From the NCBI GenBank assembly GCA_023229545.1, contig JALNZB010000033.1, forward strand, positions 9,121 through 37,066: a stretch of 27,946 bases of DNA, read 5' to 3'. Below the pieces are notes generated by a model. It saw only the letters and a list, made by a program, of their open reading frames with translations, was not told where the DNA came from and did not search any database. How positions within the stretch are numbered: the stretch's first letter is position 1; each line of letters starts with the position of its first letter. This stretch comes from Sulfuritalea sp. GTDB lineage: Bacteria; Pseudomonadota; Gammaproteobacteria; Burkholderiales; Rhodocyclaceae. This document shows, piece by piece, positions 14,036-22,688 of the stretch. The translations under genes were made by a program, and so were the position numbers.

Positions 14036-15265
14036 TCAAGCCGTCGAATTACCCGAACCGCGCAGAGGCGCCTTCAGATAAGTGCGAAACACTCTGAGCC
14101 TTTCGCTCTGTATGGGATTTTGCGAGGCTTTGTTCATCGCTTCGATGACGAACGCCAGTAACACTGCGACAAAGCCAGAGGCGAGCGTTGCCAGCATCAC
14201 AATCTGGGCGCGCTTGGGTTTCGACTTGCTGTCTGGTGGAAGGGCAGCATCCATCACCTGGATGATGGCCGAATCCTTGGCTTCGTCGATCTTGGCCAGT
14301 TCGAACTGGCGCGCCAGTAATTCGTAAATCGTCTCGTAATATTTCAGGTCGCGCAGCAGGTTCAGGTTTTCAAAGCCGCGAGTATTTCCGCCGTTGGCCG
14401 GCGTGTTCTTGCCGGCACTTTCACCTTCGGCCCGGGCAAGTTCACGCTTGAGTACCGCAAGTTCCTGCTGCGCCATGCGCATTTCCGGGTTGGCCGGCGC
14501 GGCGTAGGATTCCATGGCTCCGATCTGGACTTCCTTGACGGTGATCTGCCCGCGCAGACGGGCCGTGGTTTCAACGATGGTCCGCCCCTGGTCGTCCACC
14601 TTGACGATGCCGCCTTTTTCCAGGCCTTGCTTGGCGGCCATTTCGGCTTTTGCCAGATTGTCCTTGGCCTGCTGCAACTGATGCTCAAAGAACAGCCGGC
14701 GGCGACCGGCCTCGGTGGTGGCAATCGACTTGGTCAGTTTGTAGAGTTCATCCACGTAAGCATTGGCCATTTCGGCAGCGCGTTTGGGATCCTCGTCAGT
14801 CACTTCGATCGTGATGATCGAATCCTTGCCTGCCGTGATCGTACTGACGCCCCCCAGATTCTTGCGAGCGGAACTCTGCAGCTTGATATTCCAGAGATTC
14901 ATCAGGTCGAAGCGTTTGATCATGGCATCCTGAACGGTTCGGCTCTTCAACATGGCGATGTAGAGGTCATTGGGGTTGCGCAATCCGGCCGCCACTCCGC
15001 CAACGCCTGCCAAGCCGCCCAACTGAGCGGCAAGCGCGGCTGCTCCCTGGGCCTTTTCCGGTGCGAGAATTTTTGTCGTTGCCGTGAATTGTGGAGTCAT
15101 CTGAAGTGCGACGATGACGGCCAGCACCGCAACAACGACCGGCAAACCAATAATCAGTGCCTTTTGCTTAGCCAGCACAATCGCAAGGTCAAGCAGCGAT
15201 ATCTCATCATCATCCTGATCCGCGATGGCAACTGGTTTCTGCTGGTCAAGCGTGGTCTCCGCCAT
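14036..15265 (-). CDS. Wzz-family chain-length determinant / EPS co-polymerase
   Basis: This 409-residue inner-membrane protein sets polysaccharide chain length in Wzy-dependent export. The N-terminal Wzz region (DEISLLDLAIVLAKQKALII) leads into a first membrane helix at about 36-55. A periplasmic part follows with long coiled-coil helices (about 170-290: LQQAKDNLAKAEMAAKQGLE, LAVLKRELARAEGE) and a QFELAKIDEAKDSAIIQVMD stretch. The PxxPxxPK-like DSKSKPKRAQ precedes the second membrane helix (about 353-376). The cytoplasmic tail is short, with no Walker motifs, so no tyrosine-kinase domain is fused. The gene starts 3 bases after the export-protein stop with GAGGGA before ATG, so the two are one operon. 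The downstream gene was a galE now reduced to a stub. Confidence 0.9.
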   Translation of the reverse strand: MAETTLDQQKPVAIADQDDDEISLLDLAIVLAKQKALIIGLPVVVAVLAVIVALQMTPQFTATTKILAPEKAQGAAALAAQLGGLAGVGGVAAGLRNPNDLYIAMLKSRTVQDAMIKRFDLMNLWNIKLQSSARKNLGGVSTITAGKDSIITIEVTDEDPKRAAEMANAYVDELYKLTKSIATTEAGRRRLFFEHQLQQAKDNLAKAEMAAKQGLEKGGIVKVDDQGRTIVETTARLRGQITVKEVQIGAMESYAAPANPEMRMAQQELAVLKRELARAEGESAGKNTPANGGNTRGFENLNLLRDLKYYETIYELLARQFELAKIDEAKDSAIIQVMDAALPPDSKSKPKRAQIVMLATLASGFVAVLLAFVIEAMNKASQNPIQSERLRVFRTYLKAPLRGSGNSTA

Positions 15266-15268
15266 GGC

Positions 15269-17533
15269 TCAGTCCCTCAAGACCTTGAGGCCCGCCACGC
15301 CCAGCGCGAACTGGTAGAAGATCTGCGACCATTCCTTCAGTTCGCGGGTCAGGGTCACCCGCTCCAGTTCTTCCGGTACCACGATGGCATCGCCTGGCAT
15401 CACGCGCTCGCTGCCAATGCTGCCGCCCAGCCCCAGCCACCCGCGCTGCCGCTTGCTGGACACGGTACCGTCGGCTCGGAGCAAATAGACAGAACCTTCA
15501 TCGGCGCTGCGAATTGGGCCGCCGGCCTGAGCCAGATAGTCGTCGGCGCGCAGCGATTCGCGGTAGACGAAGCTGTTCGGATTGAACACCGATCCGAGCA
15601 CGCTGACCACAGAAGGCGTTGGCGGAACATAAAAGCGGTCGCCATCCTCCAGCGCCAAATCCGGAAGATCCTTTATCGCGGGACTATCGGCGTTTATGCC
15701 CAAGACGATGCGGCCAGTAGCCTTGACTCCGCGCAGACGAGTGATCATTGCTTTTTGCTCGGCGATCTGGGCGGTGCGGCCCAGGGCCTCCTCTCCGGTG
15801 GCGTTGCGCGCCACATCGGCAGTCACGCGCTGCATCTCACGTTCCATACGATCGAGCGATTCGTCAAGCTGCTTCTGTTGCAGTTGACGGGTGGAGTCAC
15901 GCGTAAACTCTGCGCCAAACACATAGGCACCCTGGGAGAAGCCGCCGATCCGCGCCACCAGTTGCCGCAGGGTTTCCCCGGGCCGCACGCTGTAGATGCC
16001 CGAGGCCGCGAATTCGCCCTCCAGCCGCACATAACGCCGCTGACTATTCTGCGGCACCCTCACATCGGACTTGGACAGCACGGTGAGAATGTCGCCGGGC
16101 CGCAGCAGCAGGTTGTGCTGCGGGTCGCCCTTGATGATGGCCGCTGCCAGGTTGAAGGGCATCAGTTCGGTCGTGGCATCGGGTTTCAGGCGCTCTATGA
16201 CGGCGTAGTCCCAGGAGACTTCCTGCGGACTGATCAACTGCAACCCTGAGGCTACAGTATGGTTGCGGGCACGCCAATAGTCGGGCGAGGTTACGGCGTC
16301 GGCATCCGGCAGCAGGTCGCGCACACGAAGTCCCTCGCGCCATGGGTGGCGGGCCGGTTGCGCAACGAAGCCACGCACTGCCACGGCGTTGTCGAACTTG
16401 GGCGAAATGGCAAACAGCGTGACCAGGTCGCCGTCGCGCAGCGGTTGCTTGAGTCCTTCGCCATCCAGATTGAATTCGGCAACCTTGCGCGATTCGCGGC
16501 CATCGATACGTTCAAGGGCTGCCTTCTGGCCGCGTGTCGTCGTTGTCAATCCGCCGGCGTAGCCCAGCACTTCACCCAAAGGCGCCCCGTCCTGCTTGAG
16601 TTCGAATACCGCCGGCATGTTGATGCTGCCTGCAACGGCCACCAGCGGGCCGGCCGGCGGGATGACGATAACATCGCCCTGGCGCAGACGCATGTCGTGC
16701 GAGGTGTCTCCCTTCAGAAGCATGTCATAAAGGTCGAACTCGGAGACTACCTTGTTGGCGCGCTTGACCTGGATGCGGCGCATACTGCCTTTGGAAGAAG
16801 GACCACCGGCGGCGAACAGGGCATTGACTAGCGTACTCATGGAGCCGACCGTGTAGCTTCCCGGCTGGTTAGCAAGGCCTACGACAAAAATCTGGATGCC
16901 ACGCAGTTGCCCCATGGTGACCGCCATTTCAAAGTTGCGGTAAACCTTGCTCACCTCGGCATGGATCGCCCCCTGCATCTCCTGATAACGCATGCCGCCG
17001 ACAAACACCGCGCCCACCTTGGGGATTACCAGCATGCCGTTGCGATCCACCGTCAGCCGCAGATTGACGTCAATCTGCCCCCAGGCACGAACCACAACCT
17101 CGTCGCCGGGCCCGACCACGTAATCCGGCGCCACCGGAGCATCCGTTACCGGCGCAAAGGTGGAAGGCGGGTTGCTGAAGAACTCCTGCCCAAACAAGGG
17201 CAAGCGCTGGCCGGTACTGGCGAGCAGGAATTGCTGGAACTCATTGGGCACGGGTGGTGTGGCTGGTCGTGAGCGTTCTGGCACAGTCGCACCAGCATTT
17301 ATCCCGCCCGTCAGAGAGGTTGCTCCCTTTAACGCTGGCAGCTGAGCCGTCGGTGCCGCCGCCGGAATTGCCGACGAGACGCCCGCTCGCCCGACCACAT
17401 CCGCCCCCAGGCCGCGCGCTGCAGCAGGGGAATCAGAAATATCCTCGATGCTTTGGGAAAGAGCGGGTATTGCAAAAGACGACAACGTTGCCGCTGCGAG
17501 GCACAAGCGGATAAAAGCAGAGAGAGTACGCAT
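15269..17533 (-). CDS. Polysaccharide export outer-membrane protein (Wza-like, multi-SLBB)
   Basis: The protein has 754 residues. A Sec signal peptide (MRTLSAFIRLCLAAATLSSF, cleavage after AIPALSQ) has no lipobox Cys, unlike classical Wza. After a Pro/Ala-rich stretch comes the Poly_export domain (about 133-215, with YVVGPGDEVVVRAWGQ at 138-153) and then several SLBB repeats (VVGLANQPGSYTVGSMSTLV; VAGSINMPAVFELKQDGAPL; and two or more to about 720). The C-terminal WSQIFYQFALGVAGL may be the outer-membrane helix. Such proteins form the export channel together with Wzz. ATG 17533 is chosen because the signal peptide begins there; the frame extends to 17680 without support. TACAAT on the minus strand (17585-17590) may be its -10, with a weak -35. 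The gene is divergent from the EPS regulator at 17739. Confidence 0.92.
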   Translation of the reverse strand: MRTLSAFIRLCLAAATLSSFAIPALSQSIEDISDSPAAARGLGADVVGRAGVSSAIPAAAPTAQLPALKGATSLTGGINAGATVPERSRPATPPVPNEFQQFLLASTGQRLPLFGQEFFSNPPSTFAPVTDAPVAPDYVVGPGDEVVVRAWGQIDVNLRLTVDRNGMLVIPKVGAVFVGGMRYQEMQGAIHAEVSKVYRNFEMAVTMGQLRGIQIFVVGLANQPGSYTVGSMSTLVNALFAAGGPSSKGSMRRIQVKRANKVVSEFDLYDMLLKGDTSHDMRLRQGDVIVIPPAGPLVAVAGSINMPAVFELKQDGAPLGEVLGYAGGLTTTTRGQKAALERIDGRESRKVAEFNLDGEGLKQPLRDGDLVTLFAISPKFDNAVAVRGFVAQPARHPWREGLRVRDLLPDADAVTSPDYWRARNHTVASGLQLISPQEVSWDYAVIERLKPDATTELMPFNLAAAIIKGDPQHNLLLRPGDILTVLSKSDVRVPQNSQRRYVRLEGEFAASGIYSVRPGETLRQLVARIGGFSQGAYVFGAEFTRDSTRQLQQKQLDESLDRMEREMQRVTADVARNATGEEALGRTAQIAEQKAMITRLRGVKATGRIVLGINADSPAIKDLPDLALEDGDRFYVPPTPSVVSVLGSVFNPNSFVYRESLRADDYLAQAGGPIRSADEGSVYLLRADGTVSSKRQRGWLGLGGSIGSERVMPGDAIVVPEELERVTLTRELKEWSQIFYQFALGVAGLKVLRD

Positions 17534-17673
17534 GGATGCAGTGACCAAAAGATGGAACCCGTTTGGAATGAGATGCGGGGTCAGATTGTAATCAGAATCA
17601 ACCAAAGACAGTGCAAATTTTGCTGCCCTGACCGTTCGCGTCATGTCAGCAAATGCCGGCCCACCCCAAGAAT

Positions 17674-17702
17674 TTGTCATCCCCCGACATCTTGGTTAGA
17701 AT
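17674..17702 (+). promoter_or_regulatory. sigma-70 promoter for the marR-rfaH-polysaccharide operon
   Basis: TTGTCA (17674-17679) and TAGAAT (17697-17702), each one base off consensus, are separated by exactly 17 bases. The predicted start is near 17709, 30 bases before the GTG of the MarR-type gene. Confidence 0.7.
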
Positions 17703-17705
17703 CCA

Positions 17706-17720
17706 GTTCACTCACTGAAC
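17706..17720. promoter_or_regulatory. Candidate operator: inverted repeat at the transcription start
   Basis: GTTCA-CTCAC-TGAAC is a perfect 5-bp inverted repeat with a 5-bp spacer placed on the predicted transcription start of the MarR-type regulator gene. Position and symmetry suit a repressor site, possibly autoregulatory. It may instead be a small hairpin at the RNA 5' end. Confidence 0.45.
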
Positions 17721-17738
17721 AGTTAATCCTAAGCCGAA

Positions 17739-18071
17739 GTGTCCCCTGACCTGCATCATTACAAGTTGCTCAAGCTGATCGAAGCCAACCCAGCCATACA
17801 GCAGCGGGAAATGGCCAAGGCAATGGGCGTCAGCTTGGGCAAAGCCAACTACTGTCTACAGGCACTGGTGCAAAAGGGCTTGGTCAAGATGGACAACTTC
17901 CGCCGCAACGACAACAAGCTCGGCTACAGCTACCTGCTAACCCCCAGCGGCATCGAAGAAAAGGCCAAGCTCACTGTTAACTTTCTCAAACTCAAGATCG
18001 TCGAATACGACACCATTCGCAACGAGATCGAAGAACTCCGCCGCGACGTGGAAAGAGAAGCCAAGGCATGA
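17739..18071 (+). CDS. EPS-associated MarR-family transcriptional regulator
   Basis: This 110-residue DNA-binding protein has a winged-helix domain (HHYKLLKLIEANPAIQQREM, AKAMGVSLGKANYCLQALVQ, KGLVKMDNFRRNDNKLGYSY, LLTPSGIEEKAKLTVNFLKL) followed by a short charged helix (RNEIEELRRDVERE). This matches the 'MarR_EPS' family found at the head of exopolysaccharide clusters. It is translated from GTG 17739; no strong Shine-Dalgarno is seen. It shares an ATGA overlap with rfaH and is divergent from the Wza-like gene, so it is placed to control both sides of the EPS locus. A promoter and an inverted repeat lie directly upstream. Confidence 0.92.
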   Translation: MSPDLHHYKLLKLIEANPAIQQREMAKAMGVSLGKANYCLQALVQKGLVKMDNFRRNDNKLGYSYLLTPSGIEEKAKLTVNFLKLKIVEYDTIRNEIEELRRDVEREAKA

Positions 18072-18631
18072 ATCCAACGCCTATGGTGAGTTCGGAGCGT
18101 TGCCCCGGAATCCTTGAGTCGGGGGGCCATTCCCTCCCTTGGTACGTCGTTCACACCAAAGTTCGCCAAGAACAAACTGCCTGCGAAAACCTAGTCCGGC
18201 AAGGATACATCGTCTATTTCCCGAAATTCAAGCTCTTGAAGCGTAGTCGAGGTCGCCAGCAGGCCCGTCTCGAACCGATGTTCCCCCGCTATATCTTTTT
18301 GCAGCCGGAATCCGCCTCGCACTCGATTTCACCCGTGCGCTCCACTCTGGGCGTAACCACGCTTGTCCGCTTCGGACAGGAACCTGCCGTGGTGCGGCCA
18401 GAAACACTGAAAGGCATCCAGGAGTTCGAAGCCCGCCGCAACGAGGCTCGCGATGAAGATATCAGCCCCTTTCGGCCGGGAGTGTCGATCCGCGTCGCCG
18501 ATGGCCCGCTGGCGGGAATGGAGGGCCTGATCTCGGGTGTTTCGCGCGAAAGGGTGATCGTGCTGATGCAGTTGCTGGGACACGATACCCAGGTAAGTCT
18601 GAGTCATCACCAATTGATGGTGGCTCACTGA
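18068..18631 (+). CDS. rfaH: RfaH-type transcription antitermination factor (NusG paralog)
   Basis: This 187-residue protein has a NusG N-terminal domain from about residue 24 (LPWYVVHTKVRQEQTACENL, FPKFKLLKRSRGRQQARLEP, MFPRYIFLQ). The stretch VRSTLGVTTLVRFGQEPAVV closely parallels RfaH ('ATRGVSHFVRFG..PAIVP') rather than housekeeping NusG. A KOW-type C-terminal domain follows (about 136-187; FRPGVSIRVADGPLAGMEGL). RfaH binds paused RNA polymerase at ops elements and lets it run through long, poorly translated surface-polysaccharide operons. The ATG overlaps the regulator's stop (ATGA, 18068-18071). An exact ops sequence lies 147 bases after its stop, before galE, which strongly supports the RfaH rather than NusG role. 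Its first about 23 residues are an extension relative to E. coli RfaH (162 residues); ATG 18083 is an alternative start. Confidence 0.93.
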   Translation: MNPTPMVSSERCPGILESGGHSLPWYVVHTKVRQEQTACENLVRQGYIVYFPKFKLLKRSRGRQQARLEPMFPRYIFLQPESASHSISPVRSTLGVTTLVRFGQEPAVVRPETLKGIQEFEARRNEARDEDISPFRPGVSIRVADGPLAGMEGLISGVSRERVIVLMQLLGHDTQVSLSHHQLMVAH

Positions 18632-18652
18632 AGCATGAATTGAGAAGTTGCC

Positions 18653-18680
18653 GTCATTGCCCGCGAGACGGGGGAATGAC
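18653..18680. other. Imperfect hairpin between rfaH and ops
   Basis: GTCATTGCCCG and CGGGGGAATGAC form an imperfect stem with a short loop. There is no T-run, so it is not a convincing intrinsic terminator. The GTCATT...CCCG style is common among dispersed intergenic repeats in proteobacteria. Confidence 0.45.
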
Positions 18681-18778
18681 GGGCGTTAGCAAGAGCTATC
18701 AAGAAGCGAAACCTGCCGGATCACTCTGGCCGAGCAGCAACACAGAGCCATCTGCTGTGCGCCACCGCGCACGGGCAT

Positions 18779-18790
18779 GGCGGTAGCGTG
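18779..18790 (+). promoter_or_regulatory. ops element (RfaH recruitment site)
   Basis: GGCGGTAGCGTG matches the 12-base ops core of E. coli JUMPstart sequences at every position. It lies in the leader of galE, 33 bases before the ATG, and 147 bases after the rfaH stop codon. A perfect 5-bp hairpin (GTGCG...CGCAC, 18757-18772) stands 6 bases upstream. The remaining JUMPstart sequence is not conserved. In E. coli the non-template ops strand pauses RNA polymerase and is read directly by RfaH. Confidence 0.85.
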
Positions 18791-18823
18791 TCTGGTGCGG
18801 AACTCGAACTCACAATACACCCC

Positions 18824-19843
18824 ATGAATATCCTTATCACCGGCGGCGCCGGCTACATCGGTTCCCACGCTTGCGTTTCTCTAGCAAAGGCAGGTCATGA
18901 ACTGGTCATCCTTGACAACCTGTGCAACAGTGGTGCCGATGTCATCGACCGTCTCGCCACCCTCTGCGGCACGCGCCCGGCGTTTGTCCAGGGCGATATC
19001 CGCGATGCCGCAATACTCGATCGCCTCTTTGCCGACCACCCGATCAGCGCCGTCATGCACTTCGCTGGCCTCAAGGCCGTCGGTGAATCTGTCGAAAAGC
19101 CGCTCGACTACTACGACAACAATGTAGCCGGCACCGTCGGGTTGCTCGCCGCCATGGGCCGGGTCGCTGTTAAAACCCTCGTCTTCTCGTCCTCCGCTAC
19201 TGTCTATGGCGATCCAGCCAGCGTGCCGATACGAGAAGATTTCCCTCGTACTGCCACGAATCCCTACGGTCGTACCAAGCTGATGATCGAAGATGTTCTC
19301 GCCGATTTGCACCAGGCCGATCCCAGTTGGCGGATTGCCCGTCTGCGTTACTTCAATCCCGTCGGGGCACACGAATCCGGCCTGATCGGTGAAGCTCCGC
19401 AGGGGATCCCCAATAACCTCATGCCCTACGTGGCGCAGGTAGCCGCCGGCCAGCGCGAGTTCCTCAATGTGTGGGGCGATGATTACCCGACACCCGATGG
19501 AACAGGGGTGCGTGACTACATACACGTGTGCGACCTGGCCGAAGGTCATGTTGCAGCGCTCGAGTACCTTAACCGTCAGGGCGGAACGCTCACGGTAAAT
19601 CTCGGCACCGGTCAAGGTTACTCGGTGCTGGAGATGGTCGAAGCTTTCGAGAAAGCTTCGAGCCGTGCAATCCCCTGCAAGATTGGTCCACGAAGGGCCG
19701 GCGACAGCGCGAAGTGCTTGGCAAACCCCGCGCTGGCGCAGCAGTTGATGGGCTGGAAAGCCAGTCGCGACCTGGACCGCATGTGCGCCGATGCTTGGCG
19801 CTGGCAACAAGGGTCCACTTTATACAGATCGACTAAGACTTAG
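18824..19843 (+). CDS. galE: UDP-glucose 4-epimerase
   Basis: This 339-residue extended short-chain dehydrogenase/reductase interconverts UDP-glucose and UDP-galactose (or the N-acetyl forms) for polysaccharide building. The NAD-binding GGAGYIGSHACVSL is at residues 7-20, followed by LVILDNLCNS, GDIRD and HFAGLKAVGES. The catalytic set is Ser124 (SSSATVYG) with Tyr148 and Lys152 (NPYGRTK), and RYFNPVGAHESG follows. GTGVRDYIHVCDLAEGH is typical of GalE. ATG 18824 is used because the Rossmann fold begins there. It is the first gene after ops and 3 bases from the ABC transporter gene. Another galE, now a stub, lies on the opposite strand at 13963-14034 and is clearly a diverged gene. Confidence 0.95.
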   Translation: MNILITGGAGYIGSHACVSLAKAGHELVILDNLCNSGADVIDRLATLCGTRPAFVQGDIRDAAILDRLFADHPISAVMHFAGLKAVGESVEKPLDYYDNNVAGTVGLLAAMGRVAVKTLVFSSSATVYGDPASVPIREDFPRTATNPYGRTKLMIEDVLADLHQADPSWRIARLRYFNPVGAHESGLIGEAPQGIPNNLMPYVAQVAAGQREFLNVWGDDYPTPDGTGVRDYIHVCDLAEGHVAALEYLNRQGGTLTVNLGTGQGYSVLEMVEAFEKASSRAIPCKIGPRRAGDSAKCLANPALAQQLMGWKASRDLDRMCADAWRWQQGSTLYRSTKT

Positions 19844-19846
19844 CCT

Positions 19847-21625
19847 ATGTCGTCAATGAAACCCCAGGTTGTCTGGAGTCTGCTTACCCCTTCTGAGCAG
19901 CGCGGTGCTCTGGTGTTGCTGATATTGATGTTGGTCGGCACAGTGCTTGAAACGCTGAGCATCGGCTTGGTAATTCCCGCTGTCGCTCTATTGACCCAGA
20001 CTGATTACGCAACCAGGTATCCGCTGCTACAGGCCATCCTTGTCACAATGGGAAACCCAACCCAGCAGGTGTTGGTGATGTATGCCATGCTGGGGCTTGT
20101 GCTGATCTATCTGGCAAAGAACCTGTATTTAGGTTTTTTTGTCTGGCGACAAAATGCATTTGTATTTGGGCTTATGGCGAGGTTATCGGAAAGGCTGCTA
20201 ACCATCTACTTGCGCCAACCTTACCGATTTCATTTGCAGCGAAATTCAGCGCAACTGATTCGCAATGCGCTATCAGAAGTAGATGTTATCGCTGGAAATT
20301 GTGTTACTCCACTGATGACTCTCCTGACCGAGTTTTTCGTCGTTTTTTGCCTCAGTGCCTTGTTGCTCTATATCGAGCCGATTGGGGTATTGGTTGTTGC
20401 GAGCATACTCGCTACTGTATCTTGGGCCTTTAGCCGTTTTACGCACCCGTCGATCAAGCGATGGGGGACGTTGCGGCAACATCATTCAGGCTTGCGAATC
20501 CAGCATTTGCAGCAGGGTTTGGGTAGTGTCAAAGATATTAAACTGCTTGGTCGAGAGGCAGAGTTTATTGGGCAGTTTCGTACCCACAATCAACTCTATG
20601 CGCGAGTCGCCAGTCTTCAGAATACTTTGGTACAGTTCCCGCGACTGTGGCTTGAAATCCTTGCAATCGGCGGGTTAGCGATTCTTGTCTTCGCTATGGT
20701 TAAGCAGGGCAGTGATCTTAGAGCCATTTTGCCTACGTTGGCACTATTTGCCGCAGCTGCGTTTCGACTTATGCCCTCTGTAACTCGCATCCTGGGCGCG
20801 TTGCATTTGCTCCAATATGGCTTGCCAGCAGCTAGTACACTTAGTGCCGAGTTGAAACTGCCAGCCCCGGCTACCGATGAGCAAGGAGGTTCCGCAGTAA
20901 CATTTAGTGAATCGCTGGCATTGCACAACGTGACCTATCGGTACGAAGGTGCTCCAGTCCCCGCTCTTCAAAAGCTCACACTCAGTGTTCGTCGTGGTGA
21001 AACGGTGGGTTTCATAGGGGCAAGTGGCGCGGGGAAGAGCACCTTGGTGGATATCCTGCTCGGATTGCTCACTCCTGACGCCGGCGAGGTGCGCGTGGAT
21101 GGAGCAGATATTCAGTCTAGTCTGCGCAATTGGCAGAACCGAATTGGCTATGTGCCTCAATTCATCTATCTGACTGACGATACCCTGAGGCGAAATGTTG
21201 CGTTTGGTCTATCCGAAAATCAGATCGATGAATCTTCAGTGCAGCGGGCCATACAAGCAGCACAGTTAGACGAATTTATTCGTAGTTTGCCGGATGGGCT
21301 TGAGACCATGGTGGGGGAACGCGGGGCTCGACTTTCGGGTGGACAACGCCAGCGCATCGGCATTGCCCGTGCCTTGTATCATGATCCCGAGGTGCTGGTG
21401 CTCGACGAAGCAACCAGTGCTTTGGATATAACTACCGAACGAGGTGTCATGGGTGCAGTGAAAGCATTGCAAGGTACGAAGACCATTTTCATCGTGGCGC
21501 ATCGTCTGAGCACGGTGGAACATTGTGATCTCATTTTTCGTCTGGAGAATGGGCGTGTGGTTGCTCGTGGTAAGGCAAAGGATGTATTGGCGCAAAGTGG
21601 TGATTCACGGCTTGGCTTTGAATAA
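19847..21625 (+). CDS. ABC-type lipid-linked oligosaccharide flippase/exporter (PglK-like)
   Basis: This 592-residue half-transporter has an N-terminal membrane domain of six hydrophobic segments (about 20-50, 75-100, 155-175, 178-198, 268-286, 293-308) and a C-terminal ATPase. Walker A is GASGAGKST (391-399), the Q-loop YVPQFIYLTDDTLRRNVAFG, the signature LSGGQ (496-500), Walker B VLVLDE (516-521) and the switch His552. The wording around the Q-loop resembles PglK/MsbA-type exporters in glycan clusters. It probably flips a lipid-linked sugar chain made by neighbouring enzymes, but the substrate is not shown by the sequence. It starts 3 bases after galE. Codon use is noticeably AT-richer than in galE, a hint of separate origin. 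Confidence 0.9.
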   Translation: MSSMKPQVVWSLLTPSEQRGALVLLILMLVGTVLETLSIGLVIPAVALLTQTDYATRYPLLQAILVTMGNPTQQVLVMYAMLGLVLIYLAKNLYLGFFVWRQNAFVFGLMARLSERLLTIYLRQPYRFHLQRNSAQLIRNALSEVDVIAGNCVTPLMTLLTEFFVVFCLSALLLYIEPIGVLVVASILATVSWAFSRFTHPSIKRWGTLRQHHSGLRIQHLQQGLGSVKDIKLLGREAEFIGQFRTHNQLYARVASLQNTLVQFPRLWLEILAIGGLAILVFAMVKQGSDLRAILPTLALFAAAAFRLMPSVTRILGALHLLQYGLPAASTLSAELKLPAPATDEQGGSAVTFSESLALHNVTYRYEGAPVPALQKLTLSVRRGETVGFIGASGAGKSTLVDILLGLLTPDAGEVRVDGADIQSSLRNWQNRIGYVPQFIYLTDDTLRRNVAFGLSENQIDESSVQRAIQAAQLDEFIRSLPDGLETMVGERGARLSGGQRQRIGIARALYHDPEVLVLDEATSALDITTERGVMGAVKALQGTKTIFIVAHRLSTVEHCDLIFRLENGRVVARGKAKDVLAQSGDSRLGFE

Positions 21626-21684
21626 ATTGGATCGCCGCAGGAAGAACCTAAGAATCTGCGTGAATTTGATTGACTGGAAAATAT

Positions 21685-22683
21685 ATGCTAAATAACTCAT
21701 CTATCCTTGTTACCGGGGGCACGGGCTCTTTTGGTCACACATTTGTTCCGATGACGCTGGCCAAATATAGTCCGCGCCGCTTGGTCATCTACTCCCGTGA
21801 CGAGATGAAGCAGTGGGAGATGGCTAAGTTGTATCAGGATGACGATCGCGTGCGCTTTTTTATTGGTGATGTTCGCGATAAGGACCGCCTCGCGCGGGCC
21901 CTCAACGGTATAGATTACGTCGTCCACGCCGCCGCCACCAAGATAGTGCCTACGGCCGAATACAACCCCTTTGAGTGCGTCAAGACCAACGTGTTTGGCG
22001 CCATGAACCTCATTGATGCCTGCATCGATCAAGGGGTTAAACGTGTGATCGCGCTTTCGACCGACAAAGCCAGCAGTCCGGCCAATCTTTACGGCGCCAC
22101 CAAGTTGACCTCGGATAAGCTTTTTATTGCCGGCAATTCTTATGCTGGCAAGATGGATACCCGCTTTGCAGTAGTTCGCTACGGGAATGTCATGGGTTCG
22201 CGTGGCTCGGTCATCCCGTTCTTTCTTACTCTCGCCGACAAGGGGATTCTACCCATTACGGATGACCGCATGACCCGCTTCATGATTACTTTGGAGCAAG
22301 GAGCGGAAATGGTTTGGCATGCATTTGATGACATGGTTGGCGGCGAAATCTATGTAAAAAAAATTCCATCAATGAAAGTCACCGATATCGCATTGGCTTC
22401 CGTTCCTACGGCCAAGCATGAGATTGTTGGTATCCGCCCTGGGGAAAAGTTACACGAGCAGATGATCGGCCCCGAGGACGCACTGCATACCTACGAATAC
22501 GCCGAGCACTATAAAGTCCTGCCAGCCATCCATAACTGGAGCCAAGACCCCAAGCGTATCAATGGCGGGCAGTTGGTTGCGCCTGACTTCACGTACTGTT
22601 CGGACAATAATCCTGAATGGATGAGTATAGACACCTTGCGGACATGGATTGCACAAAGCCGCGAGAAGATTGGCAAGATCTGA
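21685..22683 (+). CDS. pseB: UDP-N-acetylglucosamine 4,6-dehydratase (inverting)
   Basis: This 332-residue enzyme catalyses step 1 of CMP-pseudaminic acid synthesis, converting UDP-GlcNAc to the 4-keto-6-deoxy-L-arabino sugar. The NADP-binding SILVTGGTGSFGHTF is at residues 6-20, VIYSRDEMKQWEM fits FlaA1/PseB, HAAATKIVPTAEYNPFECVK follows, and the catalytic STDKASSP (Asp127, Lys128) and LYGATK (Tyr136, Lys140) are intact. The start is ATG 21685; an in-frame TTG at 21670 is possible but less likely. A 59-base gap separates it from the ABC gene, and pseC begins 5 bases after its stop. The combination with pseC, F, G and I makes the pseudaminic assignment firm. Confidence 0.95.
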   Translation: MLNNSSILVTGGTGSFGHTFVPMTLAKYSPRRLVIYSRDEMKQWEMAKLYQDDDRVRFFIGDVRDKDRLARALNGIDYVVHAAATKIVPTAEYNPFECVKTNVFGAMNLIDACIDQGVKRVIALSTDKASSPANLYGATKLTSDKLFIAGNSYAGKMDTRFAVVRYGNVMGSRGSVIPFFLTLADKGILPITDDRMTRFMITLEQGAEMVWHAFDDMVGGEIYVKKIPSMKVTDIALASVPTAKHEIVGIRPGEKLHEQMIGPEDALHTYEYAEHYKVLPAIHNWSQDPKRINGGQLVAPDFTYCSDNNPEWMSIDTLRTWIAQSREKIGKI

Positions 22684-22688
22684 CGGCT

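Noticed and set aside
18653..18680. Intrinsic terminator after rfaH
   Set aside because: The stem is imperfect and no T-run follows; kept only as a hairpin.
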